A program made the translations under genes and the position numbers. The notes under the pieces were generated by a model. The model searched no databases. It was not told the origin of the DNA and saw nothing but the letters and a program-made list of their open reading frames with translations. Below are positions 12,061-25,782 of a DNA stretch of 64,000 nt, one piece after another. Every line of letters begins with the position of its first letter. Position 1 is the first letter of the stretch. Origin of the DNA: Melanocharis versteri (lineage: Eukaryota > Chordata > Aves > Passeriformes > Melanocharitidae); assembly GCA_013397845.1 (NCBI GenBank), contig VZTG01007673.1:186001-250000 (forward strand), written 5' to 3'.

Positions 12061-14056
12061 AACAGCATCCAGTGAGAAACAGGAGTGGGTGGTTTTAGTA
12101 CTTGTTCAGTGCCCACCCAAACAATATTTAAGGGACTGCTCTTTTTCTGCTCAGGATTAATGAAAAATGGGCCTAATGATTACCAATTGTTACTGTTACC
12201 ATTTTATTTCTCTGTGCTCAAGTTAAAAACGATAAGGCAACCTGTGTCAGATGTTGTCCAGGTCACTTAGCAGTAAGCTACTCCCACTTTTGGTTTTTTC
12301 TGCCTTTCTGTTGCCAGCACCTTTAAAATTGTGAGCTGCTTTAAAGACTCAAAATGATCTTGCATCTTGGCAGTGCTTGCATGCAGGAATACCCTGGTTA
12401 GTTATCTCTGCATCTGAAGGTATTTGGAAGAATGAAAATAGATATAATTTACGCATGATGTGCATCATTTCCACGTGTGTTTTCTGTACAGGACACAGCT
12501 AATTTACCTGTTTCTTTGTCATTTGATTGCAAATGAAGGCCTAGAAGAAGTTATGTTACTGTTTTCAGTCCTGTGAGGTGGTGATGTTTATAACAGAAAT
12601 TTTGTTGTTGGATCAGTGTGGGATCAATGAAAAGTCTATATTTCTTATCAATATTGACATCCTTTAAATAACCATTTTTCTCCTTTTAACCAGTCTTCTG
12701 CAAATTTTCAGCGACTATGTTTTTATACAGCTCAGGCTCAGCCTGTGCTATAAATTTTACTAGTTTTGGGTACATTAAGTGGAAACTGGGAAGACCACGT
12801 CCTTCCCCCCATTACTAAGATCTTGTTGCCAGCAAAACTCCTTGGGTAGCTGCATCTCAGCAGTGAAATGAGTCCTGTTGCTACCTTTGTTTGCATCTTT
12901 ATGTGACTGGTGTAGCTACTCCAGCCTCTCCACAAGGGAATCTCCTGGCGTGGATTTGTTGGCTGACTCATTCTGTAACGTTGATGCACCTCAACCCGTC
13001 CAGTTTCCAGCAATAAAAACGGCCACAAGTTCAGTGTGTGTTAAAACTGCCATGGTGACTCACACTGACAGACATGAGAATCAGAGATTAGAAAGCTTCT
13101 GTCTCTTCCTCTTTGAATTCCTCATCTTTGAATGTTTATTTGATCATGTATTGAAAAGCTTAGTTTTTTAAGAATAAGCTGGGTTCCCAGTTATACTGAG
13201 ATTTATCTCGTAAAAGTCTGCATGGCTGCTAGTTGAGGATTTATGGGGAGTAGCTTGATACTGAAGAAGACCAGTAAATAGAGTAAAAAAAAGAAATGGA
13301 CAGGACAGAGATGAGGATTTGGCTGTTCAGTGTTTTTTGTTTTTTTTTTTTTTCTGATAGGTCCTTCCCCAGCTCCACAAACCAACCCAACAAATCTGCA
13401 AGGTTCTCAGGATTTTCACCAAATGTTGTGTTTCTCCTAAGGATGATTTATATCCTTTGAGTTTTCCAGTGATTATGCTTTCCTCTTGTTGACTTTTATG
13501 TTTTTGGCTTCTTCAGTGCACCTAAAAGCAGCTCTGGAAAAAAGGGGATGGTTTCAGAAAGTTTAACAAGGAAAGTGCTCTGTTGTGCTGCCAGCAGCTC
13601 TGAATAGTAGATATTGTTTCCCAGCTGTATGAAATATATACATTTTATTTTACAGTACACAAGGAGAAATTTTTCATAGCTTTGCAGACAGACCAATTAA
13701 ATGCAGCTCAGACTTGCTGGGTCAAGGACTGAGGTTACATGTTACTGTCAAAGTCTTACTGGGATTGACAAAAGCACTTCCTGAAGTTTTCTTTCTACTA
13801 AGAAAACCCTTCCCTGAACCAATTTCAGTTGATTTTCTTTGCATTTATCACGGCAATTACTTTGGATGACCTTTTAAATATCCTTTGAAACACAGAAGCT
13901 GACACCTTGTCTCAAGGCAGAACTGGGTATTGCCAGGTGAAGGGGAAGAAGTCCTTTAGTGGGTAATTCTATAACAACTTGCCTATAGGCACCTAGTTAT
14001 TAATCCTCATTTCTTAGAGATGATTGGAGAACGCAGAATAGAAAGTCCCTCCTAGA

Positions 14057-14117
14057 TTTTTTTGTTTTGTTTTTGTTTGTTTGTTTGTTTTTGGTGGTGG
14101 GGGGGGTTGTGTGTGTT
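14057..14117. repeat. (GTTT)n, G-run and (GT)n low-complexity tract
   Basis: T-rich GTTT-type units at 14057-14092 run into GGTGGTGGGGGGG and then GTGTGTGT at about 14107-14117. This compound low-complexity tract accounts for the proline/lysine/threonine-rich reverse-strand frame across it, which is not a gene. Confidence 0.75.
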
Positions 14118-15875
14118 TCGTTTTGTTCAAAAATTCTGTGAAAAGATGTCCTTGTTCTACATAGATCGTTTCTGAAAGATCAGCTTTGCTAGGCTTATTG
14201 CAGAAAATGAACCTTTTAAAATGCTTTTGTTTTGTGGATATATCACAGACCATCCTAGGTAACAGGATCTTTGCAGTAAATTGTAGCAAGAAACTTCTTA
14301 AAGAGGAAGCAGGCTGTCACCAAATGAACAGTGCTGCTTCTTTTAGTGGAGTGTTGCCCTCAGTTGCAGGAACACAGCATAATGACTGCTGAGTGGTTGT
14401 CTTCACTGCTGTCGAGAGAGAGGCTAAAGAAAAAAATCTCTTTTCCCTGATAAAGTGATTACAAATTTCAAATTTTGAAATACTAACTTATTTAAGTGCA
14501 ATAAGTGAAGTATATGCTGTAGGAGGAACTGCATTCCAGGTGCATGGTAAGATCTTTCTAATCGCCATCCGCTCATCTCCAGTTTTTGATCATGATTTCT
14601 ATTCTCTGGTTAATGTAAAATCTCTTTTCTCCTAGTCTGATTTTCAATCCAAAGTGTAGCTGACTATAAATTTCGGGGAGTCTCATTTGCTTACAGCTCA
14701 TGTAATACACAGCCAATGCAAAAGGAAATATAAATTATTCCGGTAATAATCTGACCTTCCTACCTCCTTGTTTAATCCGGTAGACCATATGTGCAGCTCT
14801 CTTTTAAGTCCATCCAAGAATATTTCAGAGGAAGAGTAAAGGAGGTCATAAAGTATCACAAGACCTTGACTTCAAAATTATTTTCAAATAAACTAGTTCA
14901 GAATATAATGGTAACCGTGATAGGTTTCATCTGCCTTAGTGGGCTCTAGAATAGAGGAAAAACTATCTGAAGATTTTTTGGTGTGTTTTAAAACCAAAAA
15001 ACCCTGACTTAGCCTGTGAGCCCAATTGAGTGTGTTTGGATAAGTATTATTCTGCCTTTCAGATTGTTTGAGTTGACAGCTACAATCTATTATTTATTGC
15101 TTTCATTGAATATTGAAAGTTTATTTTACTATTGTAGTGAATAATTTGTTTAACATTGAATCTTATTTCCTCTTAGGGTAATATGCAGGAGAAGCCACTG
15201 TAGTTCTCTGCAATCAGGCAGTGATCCTACAGCTCTTAAATCCAAATTTTTCACTTAGATTGCAAAAGGAGAGCTTTATCCTTCCTAAGTTATGGCTGGT
15301 TTTTTTCTTTTATCTTGATCTTTCAGACGCTCATTTTACCCAAAGGGAAGAACTGGTGTCACCATACACACACAAGTCCTTAGGGAGGTGTTTTATATAT
15401 ACATATCCTGAATTTATAAGTATAAACCATTTCTGCTCTATATTTAAACTCCAGTGATGTGTGAATTTATGTATCAAATGCACTTTAAAATCATGTACAG
15501 AATCTTCAATGGTGTCTGATAGAATTAAGGGGATGTGCAGGACAAACATCAGAGAATGACAGCAAGAGATTGGCATGGTGGGAGAATAGAATTATGAGGA
15601 GTTTGCAAGAAACCTGAATAGGATGAATAAGTAATATTGAAATGGCTTTTCCATGAATAGAAAATAAATAATTAATTTCATGTTCAAAGGGTTCATTTCA
15701 TGTTGGTTTACATATTTTTATTTATACCTCTGGAAAGCAGGCTCAAATAATTGACTCCTGAAGTTGCTATGTAAGATGTGTAGAATCTCCGCAGTGAAAT
15801 AGTTTTCACTGAGCTGTTGTGTCATAAAAATTTGAGATGTTTTTAAATGACTGAATGAGTCTTCTAAGTAGGTGC

Positions 15876-15909
15876 ATTATGGTTTTAGGTACTTATTATG
15901 GTTTTAGGT
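15876..15909. repeat. 15-bp direct duplication
   Basis: The word ATTATGGTTTTAGGT occurs at 15876-15890 and again at 15895-15909, separated by four bases. It is a small local tandem duplication without other features. Confidence 0.85.
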
Positions 15910-16560
15910 TCAAGAAACAGTACTGCTTAGGATTTTTTCCAAGGAGTTCAATCGTGTGCAGAGCAACTTATTAGCCCTTAAGTAAATTGAAATTTTGATA
16001 TTTTTCATTTTGATTAAAGAAAAAAAAAAGAAATTATTTTTGTGGTGTGGAAGTTTTACACAGTACACAAATTTCAAGTGTGACATAGACTTGCTGGGCT
16101 TTGGGAATGTTTTTAATTGAACTGTAACATTTTGCAGTGGGGTCCAGATCCTTCTCTGTGTTTGTAAAGCACCTAATAGAGCAGAGCTTCAATCTCCCAT
16201 TAAAAACATGGGGTATCATCACAGAAAGAAAAACCAATAATCCACCCTCTATCAATACAATGGACACATCAGATACAAGGATACGTTGAATTTATTCCTA
16301 ATTTTTCTCTATGTATTATATTATTCTTTTATAATATCTGCTTCCTATTGAAATATCATTATTTGATTTTTCCTGTCATTGTGTGCAGCACACAGAGGGA
16401 AGAAATCTTTCAGGAGCTATTTCTTCCTTCAAGGCTAATTAAAGCCTCGAGAGTAACAGGAGTTAATGAAGCTTAGAGGCACAGCACTGTAACACAATTG
16501 ATTTAACATCTAAAGCTATGTCTGTATTACTCTCTTTCTGTAAATATTATGATCACATCC

Positions 16561-17095
16561 CAGCAGACTCTGCCCATGAAGGGGAATGAAGGAGATGCTC
16601 AGGCTCAGTGTGTGTTCAGCTCGTGTCTCTGCCCTAGCTCGTGTTTTACCCATCCTGGCACTGCAGGTGGAGTGCCAGCTGCCTTGGGTTGAACCAGCTG
16701 CAGCCACATTCCCATCCTCCCTTCCATGACACGGGCAGCAGCAGGAATTTCAACATGGGGCCATGTATTTAGCCACCAGCAGCATAAAATCCAGTCTTCT
16801 GGCTCAACATTCCTCTCTCCTTCTCGCCCAGCAGCAGCTGTGCCACCCGATGGGCCCTCGGGTTTTCCTGCAACATTTGAAATGCAGTTTGTTTTTATTT
16901 TTAACCCTCCCTGGAACACGGAGTTGGAAACTGATGCAGCTCAAGCTCCTCCTAAAGAGCTGTTGAACATTTCCCTTTTGGACTCGATTGGAAAGTTGCA
17001 GTTTTCCCTTTTAACCGAAAATGCTCTGTGGGGAACAATCCTACATCTGCAGGGGCAGACTGGATGGCTCAGTGCAGATCTTTTCCTTCTTTAAC
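16561..17095. other. moderately GC-richer single-copy segment
   Basis: Local GC content rises, with CAGCTG-type words repeated (CCAGCTGCCTTGGG...ACCAGCTGCAGCC). Overlapping open frames of 63-122 codons occur on both strands. None has a domain or a convincing splice context, so they are read as shadows of composition. Confidence 0.4.
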
Positions 17096-20000
17096 TTCAT
17101 TGTTCTCATTCTGGTTTGCTAAGGCATTTTAATCTCAACTCTCTTCTGAATCAGGGATTCATGAATATGAGAACTTCAAAGAGTAAGCATGGGTAAGAGT
17201 TTGAAAAGATTTTTGGATAAACCTGTGCTGTACTGACACAGGGAAAGGCAACTGTGAAGAATTGTAGAATTGTAAATAATTATAAAAATAATAAGCCACC
17301 TGAATAACTATTAATCCAACAGAAAGGCTATGTTTTGTTCAAAAATCTTGTAATTTCTGGAGACAATTTGGTATAGCTGGTTTCTGATTTTATTTCCTCC
17401 CATTCTTTCTCTCGTTTTCCACTCTACCAGTGAAGAAAGAAAAAACAAGCTAAAGAGAATGAGATAAAAAAACCCCACTAAAATAACTTGTCTCTCTTAA
17501 AAATATTTGTTTCTGAAATAAGATGAAACATCTGAAAATACTTGAACAACGTGTATGGGATGATGCTACCTGGGTAATGTAATTACCTTGACTGTTGCTG
17601 ATGCAGTCTTCATTCAGATAAAGCCAATACAGTTATTTCTAGAGACCTGGCTGGCTAGATTAGGTTTGAATTAAATAATGGCACAAGAGCAACTATTGCT
17701 GTGGTAACTTGAGAGTTACTTTTAAAAGTAACATGCTTCAGGAGATGTGGAAAAATAAGGAAAAAGGAACTTGTGTTAAAGGCACTATGGAGTCCTTAGA
17801 ATAATAGGACTCAGCAGGAAAGGAGGAACTGATTTGGAAGAACTAGAAGAAGAGAATGGAAAGGGAGCATCAAGGAAGATTAGATGTTAACTGGAGCTCA
17901 GGAAAAAATAGTTTGATTCTCTGAATTTGTAAAAAATATTCCTGTGTCTATATTAGGATGACACCAAGAGAGAAGCTTGGTGTTATTCAATTTGTTTTAG
18001 TTAAAAATCAAAATACAGCGTAAGCTTTAAACTTTAAAGTCCCAGAGTTAGAAAAAATTGTGAGGCTTTTTGCTTGTGTGGATGTTTTGCAGGTTTATTT
18101 TTTTCTCTATTTGTGTGTGTGGTTTTGGTGTGTTTTTGCCCTGGAGATTTTCTGCCACAGCATAAAGAGGAGAGTGTGCGCAGAGGAACATTTGATGCTA
18201 CAGCTGCTTGAATCTGTATGATGTTACTAGAACTATCAAATTATGCTTTCAAACAGTTCTGGAAATGGAGGGCAAACGTTTCATAATCCCTTTCCCCATA
18301 GGACAGGGCTGTGGCTGCCTGGAAAAAGAAACTGGAGCTAAGGCTCAGTAGTTCGCCTGGTCTCTCCTGTATTCCTTTGCCACAGGGAGGCACCCTTCTC
18401 TTCAGGTTGTGCCTCCTCTGCTGCTCTCCAAAATATTAATCAGCCTGGTCCTTTGGTGTTCTAAAATCCCCCGAATTTGTGTCTTCAGCAGTTTGGTGTC
18501 ACAGGGATACACATTTTGTAACGAGAGGCTGAGTTAAAATGCTGATAACCTTAGGGAAACTTTTCTTTTTGTATGCCTGAAATCAGCAAGCCCCCTACCT
18601 ACAAAAAAACCCCCAAAACTCCAACGCTGCCCCCAAGAAAAACTGCCTGCCATCATGAAGGGAAAAGTCTGTGTATGCTGGATAAAAAGTTATCCCAGTT
18701 GATTACTTAGGTGAAAATTTAAAAGCTGTATGCAAATAAAAAAATTACTCAAGTAGATAAAATGGGTTTGTTTCAGTAGTTTTGGTGTTTAGAGTCCAGG
18801 TTGTGAATATACTCAGAAATATTAAGACAGTCTTTAAAATCGTTTTATCTTTTTTTGAAGTGCAAACTGAAATTAATTATAGGGAACTTAATTTGGAATT
18901 AAGTATCCCAGATTTGGTAGTTTGGAATATTGAGAGTTGTAGGAGGCTTGCTTAAATTTCCTTTTTTTTTATTTTCCTTTTAATTCTTTCTTCTTCAAAG
19001 GTATTGTGAGAAAATATTCTAATGTCTGTCTCCTAATCCATGTATCCAAATGCATTAGAAATGATGCAGTTCAATTTACAGCTGGTGTAATATTTATATC
19101 ATGCAAGGAGTTTGTTTTAGAGGCAATTTCATCAGCTGTTGTTCAGTCTTTTGCATTAAAGAAAAGTGAAAAAAATAGGCTAAGATGCATTATTATGTTA
19201 GCTTTTTATCATTGCATTTTAAGTTCTATTCTTTTTCCTCTCCTGAGGAAAAAAATAAACATAATTTTGGTCGCAAAGCTCTGTGAGGAGATTGAAGTAG
19301 TGCATTCTGATGGGAAACTGTAGGGCTCTTACTTTTTATTACATTTAAAAATGAAAGTGATATTTTTCAAGTACTGTCAATACTATGCTTTCACAACCCA
19401 GTATGCAAAACTATCACAGTAGTCTTTGGAGGGCTGGAGTATGGCAGGAGGAGCATGGATGGGAAACATCCTTGTCAGCTCTGGGATTATTTTAGCACAA
19501 GCTAAATTGAGGGCAACCTCATGATGTGTAAGTGATGAGGAAAATTCCTGTTTTGTAGTAGCATCATTATGTTGCAGTGACAATTGAAGAAAATGTCAAT
19601 TCTGTGAGGGTGGGAAATAAAGCGTTTGGAAAATAAGCTATAAAGTGTCAACACAGAATTGATGTTGACTTTTTAAGATCAGCCCTGTGTGATCCATTGC
19701 TTTTTTTTTTTTTTCATTGACATCTTAATTGGAAAAATAGATGATTTCAAAGTCATGAAATACTTATGGTGTGTATGAAAGGATTCACAATCATATCCAG
19801 CTGAAACTTCCCAGCAGAAGGGTCTCCTCTTCCCTTGTTTTGCTAGAATATAGTGGAGTTTCCACCAACAAAACAGTTTCACTTAAATGGATTCTTCTGG
19901 AGCCCTGAAAGTTTGGCTCATTTTTAGAGAGTGTCATTAGTAAGTTTTAGTACATCCTTGTAATTTCTGTCTTTCATCATTGGGTCCTTGAAAAACACTA

Positions 20001-23000
20001 ACAAATTAAGTCGTACGTGGCTGGAGCAAAGATGAATGTTTTCAAATTAAAAATGCAGAAGTGAATTTTCATGTTTGGAACCCCAGCAGTCTCCTCTCAG
20101 GCAGTTGTGGCTCTAGTTTTCAAAGACAGGGATTCACAGCCAGTGGGAGCTGTAGGTAGTCAGCTTTTCAGAACCCACTGAGTGGATATTCCGGAGATGT
20201 TAGGATTCACAATTGGGACCAGATTTTCAGAACAACTCAGCTCTTGTTGAGGTGTCTATATATATATTGCTGGGTTTCCAAGAGCTTAGTGTGTTGAGGG
20301 TGGTGAGAGCTTCCAGCTGTAGATCATTTCTGGAAATCTGACCTTTATTTCAGTGTCTAAATGTGTTCCGTTTGCTTCAAAAAGTCTGGCTTCATGCATC
20401 TATATATAGATGATATTACAGATAATATTTTTTAAAAATGGCCCTCACTTTTCCTGAGGAGTTATTACAAATTACTTTTAGAAATAGAAATAGAATTTGG
20501 ACCTTCTAGTGCCATATTCTAACTGTGATAACACACTTTCTGCAAAGAGCCAAAATCATTCAGCATAAGGCCCTACACTTGGAAGAGTTGCAAGGCCATG
20601 ACTGAACCTCTGGGGGTTTTTCCAAGTCTCCTGGAGATATCTCACCTGATGGGAGGGAGCTTTCTGTTCTCACAGTGACACTGAATGGGAAAGAGAGGAT
20701 CAAAAACCAGGTTGTAATGGAATACACCCGTTGGAGAATACCCAGAAGCAGTTCATAAAGATGTGATCTACAAAACAGAGCACAGTGGGGTTGCACTGTG
20801 AGGCAGATGTTGGCACTCACAGAACAGGTGAAGTTTGACATCAGGTTGCAGCCCCATGAAATGCTCTGAATATCTATAGTTTAACTGGATACCCCAGACT
20901 GTTCTTTTGCAGAAATGAAACCAGTGGATAACTTGTTTGATTTGACACCTCCCATTTATTTTCATTGATTTTCACCATCCTTTCATTTTTCCCCCCTGCA
21001 TGTCTAATGTTTTCTATCCCCCTTGCTTTATTTAATCTTTTTAATGGTATCATTTCCTCCTCGCTTTAAAACAAAATACAAAGCTAATTTTCTTCTCAGG
21101 AGTAACAAACAGATTTAGTTAGAGAGAAAGCCTTAGAATTCAGTGCTCATTATTGTTCAGCCAGAAGAGACTTATCTTCTACAGAACTTACAATGTTGCA
21201 GCCTGAATTTACAAAGCTGCACTTCCCAGGCAAAACCCATAGTAAATTCAGCATTTCCATAATTTAGAGTAGATTACTGTTTTTCCTTTAAGAATATACA
21301 GTGACATCTAAGGATGGAAGAAAATGTCAAGTATAAAATGAAACAATCTTATTACACGGTTGTTAGAAATGTCTGCAGTAGATCAAAATATTGAAGACTG
21401 GAGAAAGTGGAGGAGGAACAAATGGAGTTCTGTGCTAAATTCTGCTGACAAAGACAATGAAATATGAACAAGAGAAATAATGTGTAACAATGTTTAATCC
21501 CACAGTCTACTTCAGGCTTCTCTCTAGTTTCCTTCCTAGGCTCCAGCTGGGAGAATTCCCCTGAGACCTAGTTCTCAGCACTGTATTCCCCAGAAGTGCT
21601 TTTGGATTCTTGATTAAGAGACGTTCTATAGTTTCTGAAATTATGCAATAATCGCTCTTCCTTTGCGGTTGAACTTGGGTGGGATGGGAGCGTCCATTCA
21701 ACTGTTGTCTAACAGGAGCAAAAGGGTGAACCAAATGTTTCAGCGTATCTCCCTACTGATGTGTTTGCACTCCTGCATTCGTAGGTCGGTCTTTGTACAC
21801 CAGCCTCTTGATCTAATCAATTGTTTCGGTTGGTTCTCCGTAACAGTGTTGATTTTTCACTACTAAAGCATCCAGGAACAAATAAGTTATGTAGGACTTA
21901 GTAAAAAACTCCAACAACTCCTACAACTTCCTAGTTCAGTGATTTTTCAGGTCAACAGTTCACAGATATCACAAGTGACCGTCTGGGACTTGGCCATAGC
22001 TGCTCATATGTAACATCTGTATCATGTCTAGAGATGTCAATTGCCTTAGCTACGGTCCATTTTAAACACTACCGCCTCTATCTGCACATCTGCCTTTGAG
22101 AAAATGCTTCTGGGTTCTCTACTACTGTACTTACTTGCCTTACTCTAGATTAAGTATCATTTATCGTTTCCAGCTCTTATTTTAAAATTTTTCAGACTGA
22201 CTCTGTCTTTGATTTCCTTCCAGAATACATATTTGATTTCATTCCCAGATCATACATGCAAATGAATCACACCAAGTTCAGATATCTATTTCTATTATTT
22301 ATTTTTGGACAATGTTCTAGAAGCCTCTGTTCTTTGATCACATCCAAAAAATGTGAAAAAATATTTTACTGATTGTAGTTGCAGGTCCTCAATTTTTTTC
22401 ACAAGTGTGGCATATATTATCTATTTCAGTGTGTGATACAAATGCAAAGATCTGATTGGCACAGAGGTGAAAGGCTGGAATGTTCTGGAAGGTTGCTTAG
22501 TGTTCAGAGTTACCGTTCCAATTTGTTTCATATTTTACAGATGAAGTTAAGACAGTAATACTGAAGTGTTTTAACACTCACTCAGGAGACTCGTATCTCA
22601 GTTAGAACAGCTACAAGTTGTAATATTAAATGAAAAGAATGCAGTGTTACTATGATGTGGGGAATACTTTAAAAAAAAATCTGTGCCTGTTATAATATTT
22701 TCCTTCTCGTAATACTTAATTGGAAAAATTAGTCTGTTCTGTAACTTCAGTTAAAAAGTTGCATTGGAATAAATACCCACCACCCCCCCCAACGTTTTCA
22801 CTGTGTTTTTATTGGGTACAGTAAGCAACAGGTTTTGCAGCTAGTAAAATATTTGTAAATTTTCAAGCACTGCTGGCTGAAGTGTTTTGACTCGGTTGCT
22901 CTACAGCATATCTGCTTTATCTTACCATCAGAGTAAATTCTTACCAAGTAGCTGTTATAGTCTCTAATATTATTGTCCAAACAGGGTGTGGCCTTCAACC

Positions 23001-23220
23001 AGAAAGAGGTGCAAGACAACCTTGCTGTGTGGGTTATCTTTTTTCTAGTTTTTTTTAAAGAAAATGTTATCAAACTATCCCTTTCCTAACTCTCCCTAAT
23101 ATTTGCTTAGTTTTGCAAACTGTGGGCATGTGCCAAAATTAATTCTGCTGTCGTTCTTCAGTGGTATTGATGGTGTTCGCTACAATGGACAAAAGCATTT
23201 TTGCAGGAGCTATGATAAAG
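17096..23220. other. AT-rich single-copy DNA
   Basis: No gene, RNA gene or recognised transposon. There is a purine-rich run at about 17805-17885 and poly(T) at about 19700-19715. Scattered TATATA words occur near 20260 and 20400. The region appears neutral at this level of inspection. Confidence 0.5.
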
Positions 23221-23334
23221 TTTTCTTTTTTTTTCCTTCTTCTTCATCTTCTTCATCTTCTTCTTCGTCTTCTTCTTAGTTTTTGTCTTCTTCTTCTTCT
23301 TCTTCTTCGTCGTCTTCGTCTTTTTTTTTTTTTT
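23221..23334. repeat. (TTC)n / (GAA)n imperfect polypyrimidine tract
   Basis: About 114 bp of nearly pure T/C on the + strand, built mainly from TTC with TTCATC and TTCGTC variants, ending in 14 T. The complement is a GAA-rich polypurine strand. Such mirror-like R-Y tracts can form triplexes (H-DNA). The lysine-rich reverse frame and leucine-rich forward frame across it are artefacts of the repeat. Confidence 0.9.
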
Positions 23335-25640
23335 AAAGGCTTTTTCTGCTACATGAGGTTTTGCAGCAGAAATGGATAGCTCATTCATGCAACAATTACA
23401 TTTTGCCCTGTACAAGTGTATGGTTGGACAGTAGGCTGGCAATAATTCACCAAAAGTAATTTGCATAAACTAACATGTAAATTTGATTTTTCAGCTAGCA
23501 GAGAACATTATCTGGACCTGAGCTTTTTTGTTAATAATTATATTATGGAAGAAACCACTTTTATGCATTTCTTGTGAAATACAATGGGATCCTTTTTACC
23601 TTTTGATTGAGCAATAAGAGAATATAGCAATAACAATGGACGATGGTCACGAGTTTTTCAGTCAATTATAAGTTTGGTCCATTTACATATCAGGGGTTAA
23701 TCTTCCAACTACAGCTTCAGGTAATGAAGTCATTTACTCCAAGTTTGCTCTCCCCTCCCCACAATTCACTTTTATTTATACTTTCTGGGGCCTGAGACAG
23801 TAAGGTGTCCTTGAGTTCCAGGCCCAGAGAGGAATTGTTAGTCTGAATAAAATGGGAAGACAGTAATTAACAGGCTATGGAGCTTTAGAGTTATACACTA
23901 AAGAAGTACAGGATCGGAAAAATAAAAAAGCTAAATCCTAAGGCATCAACACTGTAGCCCATTTTGACTTTGGTAGACTGAGAGAGGTGGGAAAAGCAGT
24001 GACATGGGAGCAGCATGAAGAATTGTTTCAGCCCTTGGCCTTAGAAGGTGACCTGGGTGAGCGCGCTGGTGAAAGAACTGGCGTTGAGGTGGCCGCGGCT
24101 CCGCGGAGCGTTATCTGGCTGCAGCTTTTGTCAGCACAAATGCTAGCTTTGGATCTTCCCAAGGGACGTGAATAGCCTCGTACGGGGCGTGGTAAATGAA
24201 CCATAGAGAGCAGGGAAGGAGTCAAATCAAGTGAAATAATCCCGGTGACTGCTGTGAACTCCTAATAGGGATATAAACAAGAAACAGTTTGTATGAGCTG
24301 TCATGTGGAGGTGGAAATGTCTTATCTCTACATGCTAGCAATGGCTGGGGCATTCAGTGTTTAAGATGAAACAATTCCTGATGATTTACATGGTCAGAAA
24401 ACTGAGCTCATTTTATTTCCTCCTCGTACTTTTGTTTTTCTTTGTACTTTGGTATTTGATTGTTGTTATTTTTTTTTTAACAGGGAAATGTTCAGTGATT
24501 CACATCTGACTTCACATAGAGATGTTTTAAACAGCCTCCAAATTTTGTAATGTTATGACTTGATTCAGATAGAAATGAAGCTCTTGGTGAAAAGGCCTGG
24601 GGTATTTTCATTGCCATAATGATGTGAGGAGTACAGGAGGAATATACTCAGGGCTTTCAAATAATTATCTGTATTTTTTTTTCCAGCTTTCCTACTGTTC
24701 CTCATCTCCTCCCTCTGCCTCCCCCAGTGATGCCACTGCAATTGTAGTGGGTTCTTTGTTTATAATAAAAATAGTGCAAAGAAACCCTTGATCTTTGCAT
24801 TCCAAGAGTGTCAGTCCAACTTCCTGAGGTTATTTCTCAATCCTTGCAAATATTTTTCCAGGAGGTTTTTGAGCAGCTCGGTCCACTCAAGAATCTGAGG
24901 AGAGCATGACAGTGCCGCATGCGTAAATCTAGGAAAACTTAAATTTGTTAAAAATGGAAAAAATATGAAGAATGTTTTCTGGGTAAGGATATGGGTGATT
25001 ATGTATGTGTGTACACATATTAGGTATATTTGAACCTGTAAGGTTGATTCATGGCTTCAGAGTTTTTATTTTTCATGTGCCCTAACATGTTAAATAAGGG
25101 ATAAAGTGAGATAGCATTGGCAAACAGAAAGCATTTTTTAATGCCTTGGTTTTTTAAAGCTTTGTATTATTGTTTTTGGCACACAGTAATACCCTGCAGT
25201 TAGAGGTTTTTAAATGTGAGAGCACATTTTTGATAATTTTTTCCAGTGTCCTAAACATAGAAATTTTGCATTCTGCCACCACCTGTCAAAAGTTAGTTCT
25301 CTGCAGGTCTCGGATGAGCTGCAATGTAGAAAAGTGAGGCTGAACTTCGATGGATATGGGAGGAAACCTGGATCTCACTGCTATGTGTATTGCCCACTTT
25401 CAGTTTTGCTCTTCCATCGCTTCAGTATTTAAATACATTGAGTCCATTATTGCAGTAAGGATTTCCAGCACCAAGTGGTCCAGTTGGAAATGCAAAGGGC
25501 TAGTGGAAATCTGGAAGGAGACAGTGTATGCGTTTTATTAGGAGGTTTTTAGCAATGTAAGGATGGGGGGTTTTTTTGGTTGTTTTTTTTTTTCTTGCCT
25601 CCCCCAATTTTATGACTAGATAAAAAAAACAGGAAAGGTA
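23335..25640. other. AT-rich single-copy DNA with a CpG-dense patch
   Basis: No gene is recognised. A compact CpG cluster lies at 24058-24192 and is listed separately. T runs occur at 24471-24479 and 25566-25594, the latter leading into the pentanucleotide repeat. Confidence 0.5.
24058..24192. other. small CpG-dense patch
   Basis: About a dozen CpGs fall in 135 bp (GAGCGCGC, GGCCGCGGCTCCGCGGAGCG, CTCGTACGGGGCGTGG), against a background that is almost free of CpG. It contains the 10-bp palindrome CTCCGCGGAG. It is too short for a standard CpG island but could be a minor promoter or an unmethylated regulatory site. A 62-codon frame runs through it on the + strand, without a domain. Confidence 0.5.
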
Positions 25641-25642
25641 AT

Positions 25643-25782
25643 TTTTCTTTTCTTTTCTTTTCTTTTCTTTTCTTTTCTTTTCTTTTCTTTTCTTTTCTTT
25701 TCTTTTCTTTTCTTTTCTTTTCTTTTCTTTTCTTTTCTTTTCTTTTCTTTTCTTTTCTTTTCTTTTCTTTTCTTTTCTTTTC
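25643..25782. repeat. (TTTTC)28 pentanucleotide microsatellite
   Basis: Exactly 28 uninterrupted TTTTC units (140 bp) on the + strand, AAAAG/GAAAA on the complement. A T/G-rich tract sits upstream. The reverse-strand frames made of repeating lysine/glutamate/arginine come from this repeat and are not genes. Such long perfect arrays are usually length-polymorphic. Confidence 0.97.

Larger units (their letters stand above)
12061..16560. other. AT-rich single-copy DNA
   Basis: No gene or transposon is recognised. Small low-complexity tracts are present: poly(T) at about 13337-13353, a GTTT repeat at 14057-14092 followed by a G run and GT dinucleotides, and a 15-bp direct duplication at 15876-15909. 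Frames of 60-97 codons carry no domain. Confidence 0.5.

Noticed and set aside
23158..23466. Lysine-rich 102-codon minus frame and leucine-rich + frame
   Set aside because: Both are translations of the TTC-type tract.
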